From positions 1-6,088 of the forward strand of contig JAJSZO010000162.1 of assembly GCA_030262795.1 (NCBI GenBank): DNA of 6,088 nt. The letters run 5' to 3'. Shown here piece after piece: positions 5,629 through 6,088 of the stretch. Each line of letters begins with the position of its first letter. The stretch's first letter is position 1. The DNA comes from Deltaproteobacteria bacterium. GTDB lineage: Bacteria; Desulfobacterota; Desulfobacteria; Desulfobacterales; ETH-SRB1. The notes below the pieces were generated by a model. It saw only the letters and a program-made list of their open reading frames with translations, searched no databases and was not told the origin of the DNA. The translations under genes were made by a program, and so were the position numbers.

Positions 5629-6088
5629 ATGGCACCTAATCTCACCACAAAGGAGGAGTTGTTAGAAGCCAACAGGTTTCTTAACAGTATTTTGAATGGT
5701 ATCAAAGACACAATGATGGTTGTTGACAGAGATTATAGAATAGAAGAAGTAAATGAATCATTTGCAGGAAAAGCCGGCAAACCAAAGCATGAACTTCTTG
5801 GCAAACGTTGTTATCGGCTTCTTCACCATTTGAACAAACCCTGTGTCCACAATCATCCCTGCCCGGTGAAAGATGCATTCAAAACAGGTAAAACTGCCGA
5901 GGTGCTTCATATATATCTTGAAGGGCCTAAGGTTGCATATTCCAGGATCATAGCCTATCCAATATTGAATGACCGGGGCAAGGTTACACGAGTGATTGAA
6001 TTGGAAAGAGACGTCACCGAATGGAAAAAAACTGGTGACCATTTGTATAATATGCAAAAGCTGGCATTCCTGGGAAAGTTGGCGGCTG
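5629..6088 (+). CDS. PAS-domain sensor histidine kinase, N-terminal part (3' end outside window)
   Basis: The frame is open from ATG 5629 to the window end (153 complete codons). A short coiled leader (T-K-E-E-L-L-E-A-N-R-F-L) leads into a PAS domain at residues ~18-130: ILNGIKDTMMVVDRDYRIEE, N-E-S-F, LLGKRCYRLLHHLNKPC, V-K-D-A-F-K-T-G-K, then Y-P-I-L-N-D-R-G-K-V and E-R-D-V-T-E. The last residues, N-M-Q-K-L-A-F-L-G-K-L-A-A, are the start of a HisKA dimerisation/H-box segment; the phospho-accepting His would fall just past the window. No signal peptide or membrane segment is seen before the PAS domain, so a cytosolic sensor is likely. C61, H66, C72, H76 and C78-P79 form a Cys/His cluster in the PAS domain. 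An in-frame stop at 5605-5607 makes 5629 the first possible start, and GGAAGGTGG at 5613-5621 gives a good ribosome site. Its cognate response regulator and output are unknown. Confidence 0.85.
   Translation, partial: MAPNLTTKEELLEANRFLNSILNGIKDTMMVVDRDYRIEEVNESFAGKAGKPKHELLGKRCYRLLHHLNKPCVHNHPCPVKDAFKTGKTAEVLHIYLEGPKVAYSRIIAYPILNDRGKVTRVIELERDVTEWKKTGDHLYNMQKLAFLGKLAA

Overview
This window most resembles a chromosomal segment of a Desulfobacterota (former Deltaproteobacteria) genome. That is inference, based on moderate GC, a helical–ATP-grasp–swivel 'PEP synthase-like' protein, a Cys/His-rich PAS kinase, and abundant short palindromic repeats between genes. No rRNA, tRNA or CRISPR was seen. 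All genes are on the plus strand.

Layout. (1) 1-141 is the 3' end of a CBS-domain protein. Twelve bases later comes a complete DASS/SLC13-type anion symporter (154-1683), so the two are probably one transcription unit. (2) The 497-base gap 1684-2180 holds no convincing gene. It contains an 89-bp MITE-like element with terminal inverted repeats and TTA flanks (1714-1802), a second long imperfect hairpin built on about 9-bp units (1835-1923), a small palindrome (2036-2050), and a candidate promoter whose spacer carries two perfect tandem 11-bp repeats (2091-2119). (3) 2181-2657 is a two-CBS-domain protein, followed after about 50 bases by a large PPDK/PEP-synthase-like protein (2709-5267). (4) The 361-base gap 5268-5628 contains a 193-bp MITE-like element with 27-bp inverted repeats, also flanked by TTA (5288-5480), and a CCCCTTT/AAAGGGG-type palindromic repeat (5535-5592). 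(5) 5629 to the window end is the N-terminal part of a PAS sensor histidine kinase, cut off at the H-box.

How the genes may work together. The order is CBS - anion transporter - CBS - PEP-synthase-like phosphotransferase - sensor kinase. CBS pairs commonly bind adenylates, so a plausible inferred theme is energy-state control of anion/carboxylate uptake and of a pyruvate/PEP-like phosphotransfer step. The PEP-synthase-like protein is the most interesting gene. It keeps the ATP-grasp and phospho-histidine swivel domains, but I cannot find the signatures of the PEP/pyruvate TIM barrel. About 280 residues of a different, conserved-looking domain stand in its place, so its final phosphoryl acceptor is open.
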